A stretch of DNA of 49,620 nucleotides from Chrysomallon squamiferum (taxonomy: Eukaryota > Mollusca > Gastropoda > Neomphalida > Peltospiridae): contig CM022677.1 of assembly GCA_012295275.1 (NCBI GenBank), forward strand, positions 9,250,014 through 9,299,633. The letters are read 5' to 3'. The notes below the pieces were generated by a model. The model was not told the DNA's origin. It saw only the letters and a program-made list of their open reading frames with translations, and searched no databases. A program made the translations under genes and the position numbers. This document shows positions 11,073 to 24,776 of the stretch, piece by piece. Within the stretch, counting starts at the first letter, position 1. Every line of letters begins with the position of its first letter.

Positions 11073-11920
11073 TACAGTTATGAAGAGTTATTTAAAATAA
11101 CTGAATATTTCCTCGGAAAATCCTGAATTGTAGTGTTATTTTTTCCGAACTATCGTTTGAGTGATTTAGATAGCATCGCTGTGTTAAGTGACTAATAATG
11201 AATACGTCTTTGATAAGTTAACAGGAGTAATTAGTAATTTCTGATATTGCGAGGTCTTGCGTCACGTTGTCTGAGGGACGAGTACGCAGGACAAACGATC
11301 ACTCATGGAATAGTAATTATGTTTAAATGTCTTTTATATTACATACATGTATGTTGATAGAAGATAGCCAAGTATATTTCTGTTGGATATTATACTTACA
11401 TATGCTTGAAAACTAAGTAAGAATCTAAGAATCTTATTTTAATAACTAAAAACTTACTTAGAAAGTTAACGTCACCAACTGCGCTGAATATATCAACGTT
11501 ATTTGCATTTTGAATTATATCGTGAGGATCTTACAGTTAACGTGTACCTTTTACCATTGATGATTAATTTATATGATACGTAAAACCATTTGGGTTATTA
11601 TTCTGTAGTGGATACAGACTAGTCATTTTGTAATTTAAGCAGACTAATATCATTAACACGCTGTTATAGTTTGTCAACTTTAAGTATTAATGTCAGTCAG
11701 ACTAATCAGTGTGACATATTGTTAAAATAAATACGGAAGCAAAGCGAACATTGCAAATGGGGCGAAATGCGTGATTTCCAGTCTTGTTACAAACACCAAA
11801 ATCGGATAATAATATTATTATCAGAATTTCTTCTATGCAAAGACGTTACTTAATGCGAACTTAATGGAACGAAACGATATTTCGCGCAGTGTGTGTACCC
11901 CTGATTTGACAATCATTTTG
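11073..11920. other. Ankyrin gene 3' flank up to the assembly gap
   Basis: No second gene is visible. The stretch probably contains the 3' UTR of the ankyrin gene; the clearest polyadenylation hexamer is AATAAA at 11726-11731. It ends at the N gap and shows no obvious similarity to the satellite on the other side. Confidence 0.5.
11726..11731 (+). promoter_or_regulatory. Candidate polyadenylation signal AATAAA for the ankyrin gene
   Basis: Canonical AATAAA hexamer about 650 bases after the ankyrin stop codon on the same strand. The choice is inference. Confidence 0.35.
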
Positions 11921-12120
11921 NNNNNNNNNNNNNNNNNNNNNNNNNNNNNNNNNNNNNNNNNNNNNNNNNNNNNNNNNNNNNNNNNNNNNNNNNNNNNNNN
12001 NNNNNNNNNNNNNNNNNNNNNNNNNNNNNNNNNNNNNNNNNNNNNNNNNNNNNNNNNNNNNNNNNNNNNNNNNNNNNNNNNNNNNNNNNNNNNNNNNNNN
12101 NNNNNNNNNNNNNNNNNNNN
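11921..12120. other. Assembly gap (200 N)
   Basis: Exactly 200 N. The right side enters directly inside a satellite unit, so the left end of the array is missing and the gap size may be a placeholder. Confidence 1.
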
Positions 12121-15100
12121 AAAAATCATGCGTTTGCTTATCTACTAATACGGAAAATGAACGAGTTGTAACCTGCGTTTCGGTGTGAGCGTGATTGCGT
12201 GTGTGTTTGTTAGAGCGAGAAGACATGCAACTCCTGTTCGGTTCGAACTACTCTTGGAAGACGAAGGTGTGCGAAGCCGAATCTAACGGTTAGTACTTAA
12301 CACCCTCGAGACGATATCTTCATTACAGAACGATTCAGACTTCTTATTTCTATCTATCGCAGTAGTAAGACAATGACTGACGTGTACGAACTGGAACCGA
12401 ACAGACATTTCTATGTGAGATCGGAAGCTTCAGCTGTGGCACTCGCGACATGTGGTGCCTCATTCCAAGCTACGAGCTACAATCATCGGAGACACTGCAG
12501 CAGGCACATAAGCACCTAACAAGGTTAACCACAGATGGCGAGAGCGGTGAAGAATGCGCTCTTTTCGTTGCCACTGTACTCGTCTTTAAGCAAGCAGATC
12601 TAACGATGAGCGGCATTCGGGGTGTGCTGTCTATATTTTGTTTCTGGGTTCCTTGGTTAAAGTGTTAAAAAAAAATCATGCGTTTGCTTATCTACTAATA
12701 CGGAAAATGAACGAGCTGTAACGATGAGCGGCATTCGGGGTGTGCTGTCTATATTTTGTTTCTGGGTTCCTTGGTTAAAGTGAAAAAAATCATGCGTTTG
12801 CTTATCTACTAATACGGAAAATGAACGAGTTGTAACCTGCGTTTCGGTGTGAGCGTGATTGCGTGTGTGTTTGTTAGAGCGAGAAGACATGCAACTCCTG
12901 TTCGGTTCGAACTACTCTTGGAAGACGAAGGTGTGCGAAGCCGAATCTAACGGTTAGTACTTAACACCCTCGAGACGATATCTTCATTACAGAACGATTC
13001 AGACTTCTTATTTCTATCTATCGCAGTAGTAAGACAATGACTGACGTGTACGAACTGGAACCGAACAGACATTTCTATGTGAGATCGGAAGCTTCAGCTG
13101 TGGCACTCGCGACATGTGGTGCCTCATTCCAAGCTACGAGCTACAATCATCGGAGACACTGCAGCAGGCACATAAGCACCTAACAAGGTTAACCACAGAT
13201 GGCGAGAGCGGTGAAGAATGCGCTCTTTTCGTTGCCACTGTACTCGTCTTTAAGCAAGCAGATCTAACGATGAGCGGCATTCGGGGTGTGCTGTCTATAT
13301 TTTGTTTCTGGGTTCCTTGGTTAAAGTGAAAAAAATCATGCGTTTGCTTATCTACTAATACGGAAAATGAACGAGCTGTAACGATGAGCGGCATTCGGGG
13401 TGTGCTGTCTATATTTTGTTTCTGGGTTCCTTGGTTAAAGTGAAAAAAATCATGCGTTTGCTTATCTACTAATACGGAAAATGAACGAGTTGAACGAGTT
13501 AACCTGCGTTTCGGTGTGAGCGTGATTGCGTGTGTGTTTGTTAGAGCGAGAAGACATGCAACTCCTGTTCGGTTCGAACTACTCTTGGAAGACGAAGGTG
13601 TGCGAAGCCGAATCTAACGGTTAGTACTTAACACCCTCGAGACGATATCTTCATTACAGAACGATTCAGACTTCTTATTTCTATCTATCGCAGTAGTAAG
13701 ACAATGACTGACGTGTACGAACTGGAACCGAACAGACATTTCTATGTGAGATCGGAAGCTTCAGCTGTGGCACTCGCGACATGTGGTGCCTCATTCCAAG
13801 CTACGAGCTACAATCATCGGAGACACTGCAGCAGGCACATAAGCACCTAACAAGGTTAACCACAGATGGCGAGAGCGGTGAAGAATGCGCTCTTTTCGTT
13901 GCCACTGTCTTTAAGCAAGCAGATCTAACGATGAGCGGCATTCGGGGTGTGCTGTCTATATTTTTTCGTCTTTAAAAAAAAAAAAATCATGCGTTTGCTT
14001 ATCTACTAATACGGAAAATGAACGAGCTGTAACGATGAGCGGCATTCGGGGTGTGCTGTCTATATTTTGTTTCTGGGTTCCTTGGTTAAAGTGAAAAAAA
14101 TCATGCGTTTGCTTATCTACTAATACGGAAAATGAACGAGCTGTAACGATGAGCGGCATTCGGGGTGTGCTGTCTATATTTTGTTTCTGGGTTCCTTGGT
14201 TAAAGTGAAAAAAATCATGCGTTTGCTTATCTACTAATACGGAAAATGAACGAGTTGTAACCTGCGTTTCGGTGTGAGCGTGATTGCGTGTGTGTTTGTT
14301 AGAGCGAGAAGACATGCAACTCCTGTTCGGTTCGAACTACTCTTGGAAGACGAAGGTGTGCGAAGCCGAATCTAACGGTTAGTACTTAACACCCTCGAGA
14401 CGATATCTTCATTACAGAACGATTCAGGCTTCTTATTTCTATCTATCGCAGTAGTAAGACAATGACTGACGTGTACGAACTGGAACCGAACAGACATTTC
14501 TATGTGAGATCGGAAGCTTCAGCTGTGGCACTCGCGACATGTGGTGCCTCATTCCAAGCTACGAGCTACAATCATCGGAGACACTGCAGCAGGCACATAA
14601 GCACCTAACAAGGTTAACCACAGATGGCGAGAGCGGTGAAGAATGCGCTCTTTTCGTTGCCACTGTACTCGTCTTTAAGCAAGCAGATCTAACGATGAGC
14701 GGCATTCGGGGTGTGCTGTCTATATTTTGTTTCTGGGTTCCTTGGTTAAAGTGAAAAAAATCATGCGTTTGCTTATCTACTAATACGGAAAATGAACGAG
14801 CTGTAACGATGAGCGGCATTCGGGGTGTGCTGTCTATATTTTGTTTCTGGGTTCCTTGGTTAAAGTGAAAAAAATCATGCGTTTGCTTATCTACTAATAC
14901 GGAAAATGAACGAGTTGTAACCTGCGTTTCGGTGTGAGCGTGATTGCGTGTGTGTTTGTTAGAGCGAGAAGACATGCAACTCCTGTTCGGTTCGAACTAC
15001 TCTTGGAAGACGAAGGTGTGCGAAGCCGAATCTAACGGTTAGTACTTAACACCCTCGAGACGATATCTTCATTACAGAACGATTCAGACTTCTTATTTCT

Positions 15101-18100
15101 ATCTATCGCAGTAGTAAGACAATGACTGACGTGTACGAACTGGAACCGAACAGACATTTCTATGTGAGATCGGAAGCTTCAGCTGTGGCACTCGCGACAT
15201 GTGGTGCCTCATTCCAAGCTACGAGCTACAATCATCGGAGACACTGCAGCAGGCACATAAGCACCTAACAAGGTTAACCACAGATGGCGAGAGCGGTGAA
15301 GAATGCGCTCTTTTCGTTGCCACTGTACTCGTCTTTAAGCAAGCAGATCTAACGATGAGCGGCATTCGGGGTGTGCTGTCTATATTTTGTTTCTGGGTTC
15401 CTTGGTTAAAGTGAAAAAAATCATGCGTTTGCTTATCTACTAATACGGAAAATGAACGAGCTGTAACGATGAGCGGCATTCGGGGTGTGCTGTCTATATT
15501 TTGTTTTCTGGTTCCTTGGTTAAAGTAAAAAAAAAATCATGCGTTTGCTTATCTACTAATACGGAAAATGAACGAGTTGTAACCTGCGTTTCGGTGTGAG
15601 CGTGATTGATTGTGTGTGTTTGTTAGAGCGAGAAGACATGCAACTCCTGTTCGGTTCGAACTACTCTTGGAAGACGAAGGTGTGCGAAGCCGAATCTAAC
15701 GGTTAGTACTTAACACCCTCGAGACGATATCTTCATTACAGAACGATTCAGACTTCTTATTTCTATCTATCGCAGTAGTAAGACAATGACTGACGTGTAC
15801 GAACTGGAACCGAACAGACATTTCTATGTGAGATCGGAAGCTTCAGCTGTGGCACTCGCGACATGTGGTGCCTCATTCCAAGCTACGAGCTACAATCATC
15901 GGAGACACTGCAGCAGGCACATAAGCACCTAACAAGGTTAACCACAGATGGCGAGAGCGGTGAAGAATGCGCTCTTTTCGTTGCCACTGTACTCGTCTTT
16001 AAGCAAGCAGATCTAACGATGAGCGGCATTCGGGGTGTGCTGTCTATATTTTGTTTCTGGGTTCCTTGGTTAAAGTGAAAAAATCAAAAAAAATCATGCG
16101 TTTGCTTATCTACTAATACGGAAAATGAACGAGCTGTAACGATGAGCGGCATTCGGGGTGTGCTGTCTATATTTTGTTTCTGGGTTCCGTTTGCTTATCT
16201 ACTAATACGGAAAATTGGTTAAAGTCTAAAAAAATCATGCGTTTGTTTGAAAAAAATCGTTTACTAATACGGAAAATGAACGAGTTGTAACCTGCGTTTC
16301 GGTGTGAGCGTGATTGCGTGTGTGTTTGTTGATTGCGTGTGTGTTTGTTAGAGCGAGAAGACATGCAACTCCTGTTCGGTTCGAACTACTCTTGGAAGAC
16401 GAAGGTGTGCGAAGCCGAATCTAACGGTTAGTACTTAACACCCTCGAGACGATATCTTCATTACAGAACGATTCAGGCTTCTTATTTCTATCTATCGCAG
16501 TAGTAAGACAATGACTGACGTGTACGAACTGGAACCGAACAGACATTTCTATGTGAGATCGGAAGCTTCAGCTGTGGCACTCGCGACATGTGGTGCCTCA
16601 TTCCAAGCTACGAGCTACAATCATCGGAGACACTGCAGCAGGCACATAAGCACCTAACAAGGTTAACCACAGATGGCGAGAGCGGTGAAGAATGCGCTCT
16701 TTTCGTTGCCACTGTACTCGTCTTTAAGCAAGCAGATCTAACGATGAGCGGCATTCGGGGTGTGCTGTCTATATTTTGTTTCTGGGTTCCTTGGTTAAAG
16801 TAAAAAAAAAAATCATGCGTTTGCTTATCTACTAATACGGAAAATGAACGAGCTGTAACGATGAGCGGCATTCGGGGTGTGCTGTCTATATTTTGTTTCT
16901 GGGTTCCTTGGTTAAAGTGAAAAAATCATGCGTTTGAAAAAAAAATCATGCGTTTATCTACTAATACGGAAAATGAACGAGTTGTAACCTGCGTTTCGGT
17001 GTGAGCGTGATTGCGTGTGTGTTTGTTAGAGCGAGAAGACATGCAACTCCTGTTCGGTTCGAACTACTCTTGGAAGACGAAGGTGTGCGAAGCCGAATCT
17101 AACGGTTAGTACTTAACACCCTCGAGACGATATCTTCATTACAGAACGATTCAGGCTTCTTATTTCTATCTATCGCAGTAGTAAGACAATGACTGACGTG
17201 TACGAACTGGAACCGAACAGACATTTCTATGTGAGATCGGAAGCTTCAGCTGTGGCACTCGCGACATGTGGTGCCTCATTCCAAGCTACGAGCTACAATC
17301 ATCGGAGACACTGCAGCAGGCACATAAGCACCTAACAAGGTTAACCACAGATGGCGAGAGCGGTGAAGAATGCGCTCTTTTCGTTGCCACTGTACTCGTC
17401 TTTAAGCAAGCAGATCTAACGATGAGCGGCATTCGGGGTGTGCTGTCTATATTTTGTTTCTGGGTTCCTTGGTTAAAGTGAAAAAAATCATGCGTTTGCT
17501 TATCTACTAATACGGAAAATGAACGAGCTGTAACCTGCGTTTCGATGAGCGGATGAGCGGCATTCTGGGTTCCTTGGGGGTGTGCTGTCTATATTTTGTT
17601 TCTGGGTTCCTTGGTTAAAGTGAAAAAAATCATGCGTTTGCTTATCTACTAATACGGAAAATGAACGAGTTGTAACCTGCGTTTCGGTGTGAGCGTGATT
17701 GCGTGTGTGTTTGTTAGAGCGAGAAGACATGCAACTCCTGTTCGGTTCGAACTACTCTTGGAAGACGAAGGTGTGCGAAGCCGAATCTAACGGTTAGTAC
17801 TTAACACCCTCGAGACGATATCTTCATTACAGAACGATTCAGACTTCTTATTTCTATCTATCGCAGTAGTAAGACAATGACTGACGTGTACGAACTGGAA
17901 CCGAACAGACATTTCTATGTGAGATCGGAAGCTTCAGCTGTGGCACTCGCGACATGTGGTGCCTCATTCCAAGCTACGAGCTACAATCATCGGAGACACT
18001 GCAGCAGGCACATAAGCACCTAACAAGGTTAACCACAGATGGCGAGAGCGGTGAAGAATGCGCTCTTTTCGTTGCCACTGTACTCGTCTTTAAGCAAGCA

Positions 18101-21100
18101 GATCTAACGATGAGCGGCATTCGGGGTGTGCTGTCTATATTTTGTTTCTGGGTTCCTTGGTTAAAGTGAAAAAAATCATGCGTTTGCTTATCTACTAATA
18201 CGGAAAATGAACGAGCTGTTAAAGTGGAAAATGAAAAAAAATCATGCGTTTGCTTATCTACTAATACGGAAAATGAACGAGCTGTAACGATGAGCGGCAT
18301 TCGGGGTGTGCTGTCTATATTTTGTTTCTGGGTTCCTTGGTTATCTTGAAAAAAAAAAATCATGCGTTTGCTTATCTACTAATACGGAAAATGAACGAGT
18401 TGTAACCTGCGTTTCGGTGTGAGCGTGATTGCGTGTGTGTTTGTTAGAGCGAGAAAATGAACGAGTTGTAAAGACATGCAACTCCTGTTCGGTTCGAACT
18501 ACTCTTGGAAGACGAAGGTGTGCGAAGCCGAATCTAACGGTTAGTACTTAACACCCTCGAGACGATATCTTCATTACAGAACGATTCAGACTTCTTATTT
18601 CTATCTATCGCAGTAGTAAGACAATGACTGACGTGTACGAACTGGAACCGAACAGACATTTCTATGTGAGATCGGAAGCTTCAGCTGTGGCACTCGCGAC
18701 ATGTGGTGCCTCATTCCAAGCTACGAGCTACAATCATCGGAGACACTGCAGCAGGCACATAAGCACCTAACAAGGTTAACCACAGATGGCGAGAGCGGTG
18801 AAGAATGCGCTCTTTTCGTTGCCACTGTACTCGTCTTTAAGCAAGCAGATCTAACGATGAGCGGCATTCGGGGTGTGCTGTCTATATTTTGTTTCTGGGT
18901 TCCTTGGTTAAAGTGAAAAAAATCATGCGTTTGCTTATCTACTAATACGGAAAATGAACGAGCTGTAACGATGAGCGGCATTCGGGGTGTGCTGTCTGTC
19001 TATATTTTGTTTCTGGGTTCCTTGGTTAAAGTGAAAAAAAAAAATCATGCGTTTGCTTATCTACTAATACGGAAAATGAACGAGTTGTAACCTGCGTTTC
19101 GGTGTGAGCGTGATTGATTGTGTGTGTTGTTTGTTAGAGCGAGAAGACATGCAACTCCTGTTCGGTTCGAACTACTCTTGGAAGACGAAGGTGTGCGAAG
19201 CCGAATCTAACGGTTAGTACTTAACACCCTCGAGACGATATCTTCATTACAGAACGATTCAGGCTTCTTATTTCTATCTATCGCAGTAGTAAGACAATGA
19301 CTGACGTGTACGAACTGGAACCGAACAGACATTTCTATGTGAGATCGGAAGCTTCAGCTGTGGCACTCGCGACATGTGGTGCCTCATTCCAAGCTACGAG
19401 CTACAATCATCGGAGACACTGCAGCAGGCACATAAGCACCTAACAAGGTTAACCACAGATGGCGAGAGCGGTGAAGAATGCGCTCTTTTCGTTGCCACTG
19501 TACTCGTCTTTAAGCAAGCAGATCTAACGATGAGCGGCATTCGGGGTGTGCTGTCTATATTTTGTTTCTGGGTTCCTTGGTTAAAGTGAAAAAAATCATG
19601 CGTTTGCTTATCTACTAATACGGAAAATGAACGAGCTGTAACGATGAGCGGCATTCGGGGTGTGCTGTCTATATTTTGTTTCTGGGTTCCTTGGAAAAAA
19701 AAAATCATGCGTTTGCTTATCTACTAATACGGAAAATGAACGAGTTGTAACCTGCGTTTCGGTGTGAGCGTGATTGCGTGTGTGTTTGTTAGAGCGAGAA
19801 GACATGCAACTCCTGTTCGGTTCGAACTACTCTTGGAAGACGAAGGTGTGCGAAGCCGAATCTAACGGTTAGTACTTAACACCCTCGAGACGATATCTTC
19901 ATTACAGAACGATTCAGACTTCTTATTTCTATCTATCGCAGTAGTAAGACAATGACTGACGTGTACGAACTGGAACCGAACAGACATTTCTATGTGAGAT
20001 CGGAAGCTTCAGCTGTGGCACTCGCGACATGTGGTGCCTCATTCCAAGCTACGAGCTACAATCATCGGAGACACTGCAGCAGGCACATAAGCACCTAACA
20101 AGGTTAACCACAGATGGCGAGAGCGGTGAAGAATGCGCTCTTTTCGTTGCCACTGTACTCGTCTTTAAGCAAGCAGATCTAACGATGAGCGGCATTCGGG
20201 GTGTGCTGTCTATATTTTGTTTCTGGGTTCCTTGGTTAAAGTGTGAAAAAATCATGCGTTTGCTTATCTACTAATACGGAAAATGAACGAGCTGTAACGA
20301 TGAGCGGCATTCGGGGTGTGCTGTCTATATTTTGTTTCTGGGTTCCTTGGTTAAAGTGAAAAAAATCATGCGTTTGCTTATCTACTAATACGGAAAATGA
20401 ACGAGCTGTAACGATGAGCGGCATTCGGGGTGTGCTGTCTATATTTTGTTTCTGGGTTCCTTGGTTAAAGTGAAAAAAATCATGCGTTTGCTTATCTACT
20501 AATACGGAAAATGAACGAGTTGTAACCTGCGTTTCGGTGTGAGCGTGATTGCGTGTGTGTTTGTTAGAGCGAGAAGACATGCAACTCCTGTTCGGTTCGA
20601 ACTACTCTTGGAAGACGAAGGTGTGCGAAGCCGAATCTAACGGTTAGTACTTAACACCCTCGAGACGATATCTTCATTACAGAACGATTCAGGCTTCTTA
20701 TTTCTATCTATCGCAGTAGTAAGACAATGACTGACGTGTACGAACTGGAACCGAACAGACATTTCTATGTGAGATCGGAAGCTTCAGCTGTGGCACTCGC
20801 GACATGTGGTGCCTCATTCCAAGCTACGAGCTACAATCATCGGAGACACTGCAGCAGGCACATAAGCACCTAACAAGGTTAACCACAGATGGCGAGAGCG
20901 GTGAAGAATGCGCTCTTTTCGTTGCCACTGTACTCGTCTTTAAGCAAGCAGATCTAACGATGAGCGGCATTCGGGGTGTGCTGTCTATATTTTGTTTCTG
21001 GGTTCCTTGGTTAAAGTGAAAAAAATCATGCGTTTGCTTATCTACTAATACGGAAAATGAACGAGCTGTAACGATGAGCGGCATTCGGGGTGTGCTGTCT

Positions 21101-22239
21101 ATATTTTGTTTCTGGGTTCCTTGGTTAAAGTGAAAAAAATCATGCGTTTGCTTATCTACTAATACGGAAAATGAACGAGTTGTAACCTGCGTTTCGGTGT
21201 GAGCGTGATTGCGTGTGTGTTTGTTAGAGCGAGAAGACATGCAACTCCTGTTCGGTTCGAACTACTCTTGGAAGACGAAGGTGTGCGAAGCCGAATCTAA
21301 CGGTTAGTACTTAACACCCTCGAGACGATATCTTCATTACAGAACGATTCAGGCTTCTTATTTCTATCTATCGCAGTAGTAAGACAATGACTGACGTGTA
21401 CGAACTGGAACCGAACAGACATTTCTATGTGAGATCGGAAGCTTCAGCTGTGGCACTCGCGACATGTGGTGCCTCATTCCAAGCTACGAGCTACAATCAT
21501 CGGAGACACTGCAGCAGGCACATAAGCACCTAACAAGGTTAACCACAGATGGCGAGAGCGGTGAAGAATGCGCTCTTTTCGTTGCCACTGTACTCGTCTT
21601 TAAGCAAGCAGATCTAACGATGAGCGGCATTCGGGGTGTGCTGTCTATATTTTGTTTCTGGGTTCCTTGGTTAAAGTGAAAAAAATCATGCGTTTGCTTA
21701 TCTACTAATACGGAAAATGAACGAGCTGTAACGATGAGCGGCATTCGGGGTGTGCTGTCTATATTTTGTTTCTGGGTTCCTTGGTTAAAGTGAAAAAAAT
21801 CATGCGTTTGCTTATCTACTAATACGGAAAATGAACGAGTTGTAACCTGCGTTTCGGTGTGAGCGTGATTGCGTGTGTGTTTGTTAGAGCGAGAAGACAT
21901 GCAACTCCTGTTCGGTTCGAACTACTCTTGGAAGACGAAGGTGTGCGAAGCCGAATCTAACGGTTAGTACTTAACACCCTCGAGACGATATCTTCATTAC
22001 AGAACGATTCAGACTTCTTATTTCTATCTATCGCAGTAGTAAGACAATGACTGACGTGTACGAACTGGAACCGAACAGACATTTCTATGTGAGATCGGAA
22101 GCTTCAGCTGTGGCACTCGCGACATGTGGTGCCTCATTCCAAGCTACGAGCTACAATCATCGGAGACACTGCAGCAGGCACATAAGCACCTAACAAGGTT
22201 AACCACAGATGGCGAGAGCGGTGAAGAATGCGCTCTTTT
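12121..22239. repeat. Tandem satellite, 15 near-identical units of ~655-775 bp
   Basis: A conserved anchor (ATGTGGTGCCTCATTCCAAG) occurs at 12450, 13114, 13781, 14539, 15199, 15863, 16588, 17266, 17954, 18701, 19374, 20029, 20804, 21464 and 22124. The basic unit is 660 bp: an almost invariant core of about 430 bp plus a block of 114-bp sub-repeats (CATGCGTTTGCTTATCTACT through TTCCTTGGTTAAAGTG) present in two or three copies. An extra sub-repeat explains the 758- and 775-bp spacings. The DNA looks more GC-rich than its surroundings. Short open frames (71 residues plus strand, up to 138 minus strand) recur only because units are copies; I do not call them genes. One core A/G variant (GATTCAGACTTC or GATTCAGGCTTC) separates units. 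Confidence 0.97.
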
Positions 22240-22760
22240 CGTTACCATTGTACTCGTCTTTAACCAAACAGAACTAACGATGAGGAGCATTCGGAGTATG
22301 CTATCTATATTTTGTTTCGGTGTTTCTTTGTTAAAATGAAGAACCAGGCATTGCTCTTCCACTAATAACGAAGATGAATCAGTACTAACCTGTGTTTGAT
22401 GGTGAGCTTGTTTGTATATGTGTTTCTCACAGCGAAAATACAAGGAACTCCTGTTTTGGTGGAAGTCCTCTTCGAAGACGAAGGTTTGCGAATCCACATC
22501 GATGTGTAACAGCTGCGATAGAAGAGCTTCGTATCAGAGCGATTCAAAGTTATTATTTGTGTAAATCTCAGGAGAAAGGTACTGAGCCGCATTTACGAAA
22601 TAGGAATCGAAACAGGAATGTTGTCAGATTCCAAGCCTGAACTTCCAGTGTGGCATTCACATGTGTGGTCTTATTCCAGTCCACGGCTTTTACGGGCTAC
22701 AATTGTCACGTTCACAGCGTCTTGTACACAGACAGGTAATAAGGAGTAGAGATTGCGAAA
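22240..22760. repeat. Diverged edge copy of the satellite
   Basis: After the last anchor the sequence remains alignable to the unit but drifts. TTCGGTGTTTCTTTGTTAAA replaces TTCTGGGTTCCTTGGTTAAA, then GAAGACGAAGGTTTGCGAA and later a degraded version of the anchor (ATGTGTGGTCTTATTCCAGT). Identity looks around 70%. This marks the right end of the homogenised array. Confidence 0.8.
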
Positions 22761-24776
22761 CTAGTTGTTATAGAAGCAGTGGGCTAACCTATTCAGTGAG
22801 AACGACAATTATAGTTCGTAAAACCGTGGATTGGAATAACGAAATGGATGTCGTCAATGAGCCTTGCGATCTTACACACCAATGTCTCTACGATTCCTGT
22901 TTCGTATAGGTGCGTCAGTATCTTTCTACTCCGATAGGTAGAAATAACAAGTTTGAATCGTTCTGTTATGAAGCTATTCTCTCGGAGGTTTTACGTACTC
23001 TTATATATAACTGTTATATCAGCAATTCTACTGATATTATTGCTATTCAGCAATACTACCTGTATCACTAGTAATCTGCCAAAAGGAAAGACGGAGAAGG
23101 CGAAAGAGAGACAGAGAAAGTCAGAGGCAGACAGAGAAAGCGACAGATACAGAGAGAAAGAGAGATAGGAGAGAGACAGAGACAGAGAGTAAAAGACTAA
23201 CCAAATACTAACATTTAACAAATACTAACCATTAACCAAATATTAACTATTAACTAAAAACTAACCACTAACCAGATACTATCCATTCACAAAATACTAA
23301 CCATTACTAACATCCCCTACGTGTACTGAACCTCACCGTTGTGTAGGGGTGGCAACATTTCCAAAGGGAATGTCTAATTAGCACATTAATATAAACATTT
23401 AATTGGTTACACAGACAGATTATGATAGATAAATAGAAATACCTACATACAGAGGTAGTTACTGAAGATAGATGAACAGATGGATACATAGGGTATTGCT
23501 ACTTTATCTAATTTAGAATACAGTGCCATTAATTTGAAAGCCCTTTCTGTATACAGATAGACTGACAGGCCAACAGAGTATAGACAGAAGTGTATGTACT
23601 TAAGAATAAGTTAGGACATAAATATCTACCCTCTCTTTCTGCAAATTACTCTAATTAGATGGATGATTTTATTTTACCAGATATTATATAGATAATCAAG
23701 TATTATAGGTTCTGTGATTAATGTGCTCTTTAACAGAAAATATTATAGAAACTTATCTTATCGTATTTACCTTCTTATCAGCAGATGAAGGCTATGCTTT
23801 CAGTGTAGACAGAGACTAGATTTCCAGATTAATGTTCTGTTCATAAACAATACAAGAAATCACTAGTCTCTAATTAACTATTGGTACTTCCAGTCATGCC
23901 TCCCTCATAACTCCATATATTCATCATCACAGTTTATACATTAAGCCAACTTCCATTGATACATCACTCAATCCATGAACCTACAATGAGGACCTTATTT
24001 GTTAACAATGTGATAATGCCTGAAAATTGCTTGCTTGTATAATTGAAATATTTCGGTCCATCATTCCCTCTTTTTATCCTTTTATTACTTTCCCAATTCT
24101 TCTTTGCACCAAAACTTTCATCCATCCTTACTTACCTGCATATGTCTATCTATTTGTTTTATTTCATCATCAATTTCTGTATTTGTCTATCTATCTGTCT
24201 GTTTGTTGGTCACACCTGCTGACCTCTTTCTAACATAGTTATTAGAAACAGACTTTAATGAAGAAATCATATGATTCTCTTACTTATATACACATGCCTA
24301 TTACCCGTCTAGCTAACCATTTTTTCATCACTATCTTCATGAATCTATCTATTCTGTATCTGTATATCTATATATTTATTTGTTTATTTATATAATTATC
24401 TCTCATTCTCTGAAAAATCACACACACATGGCATACTTCTGTCTTTCATACAGTTAACACCTGTTCTCTCTGTAACACAGAAACACATATAATCACACCT
24501 ACGTATCAGTCTCTCTCAGTCTAGCTATCTATCTATAATCTATCTAACAGAGATTCAAATACTCTTATTCATACATTCAGTTATATACCAATCCTCTAAC
24601 ATAAATACAAATACTCAAGATTATGAGCCTATGTATCTGTTTATGTAGTTTGTATATATAGTTTATTCTGTGTATGTGTTTTGTGTGTGTGTCCATCCAT
24701 CCATCTATATCTACCCTCTATAACACACATATACATACATAAATTTGTTCACTCAATATTTTTTTTTTTCTTCTGA
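22761..24776. other. Non-coding stretch after the satellite
   Basis: Contains a GA-rich run (about 23092-23190), repeated AACCATTAAC-like motifs (about 23195-23310) and TCTATCTATC-rich sequence (24180-24720). No supported exon on either strand. Confidence 0.55.

Noticed and set aside
12860-12920. GGTTCGAACT in each satellite unit as a Pol III B box or tRNA gene
   Set aside because: The B box is imperfect, no A box lies at a proper distance and no cloverleaf can be drawn.
12450-22339. Recurrent 71-residue plus-strand frames (MWCLIPSYEL...) and 86-138-residue minus-strand frames
   Set aside because: They recur because the units are copies. No signal of codon-level constraint, splice context or known family is visible, and both strands are open equally.
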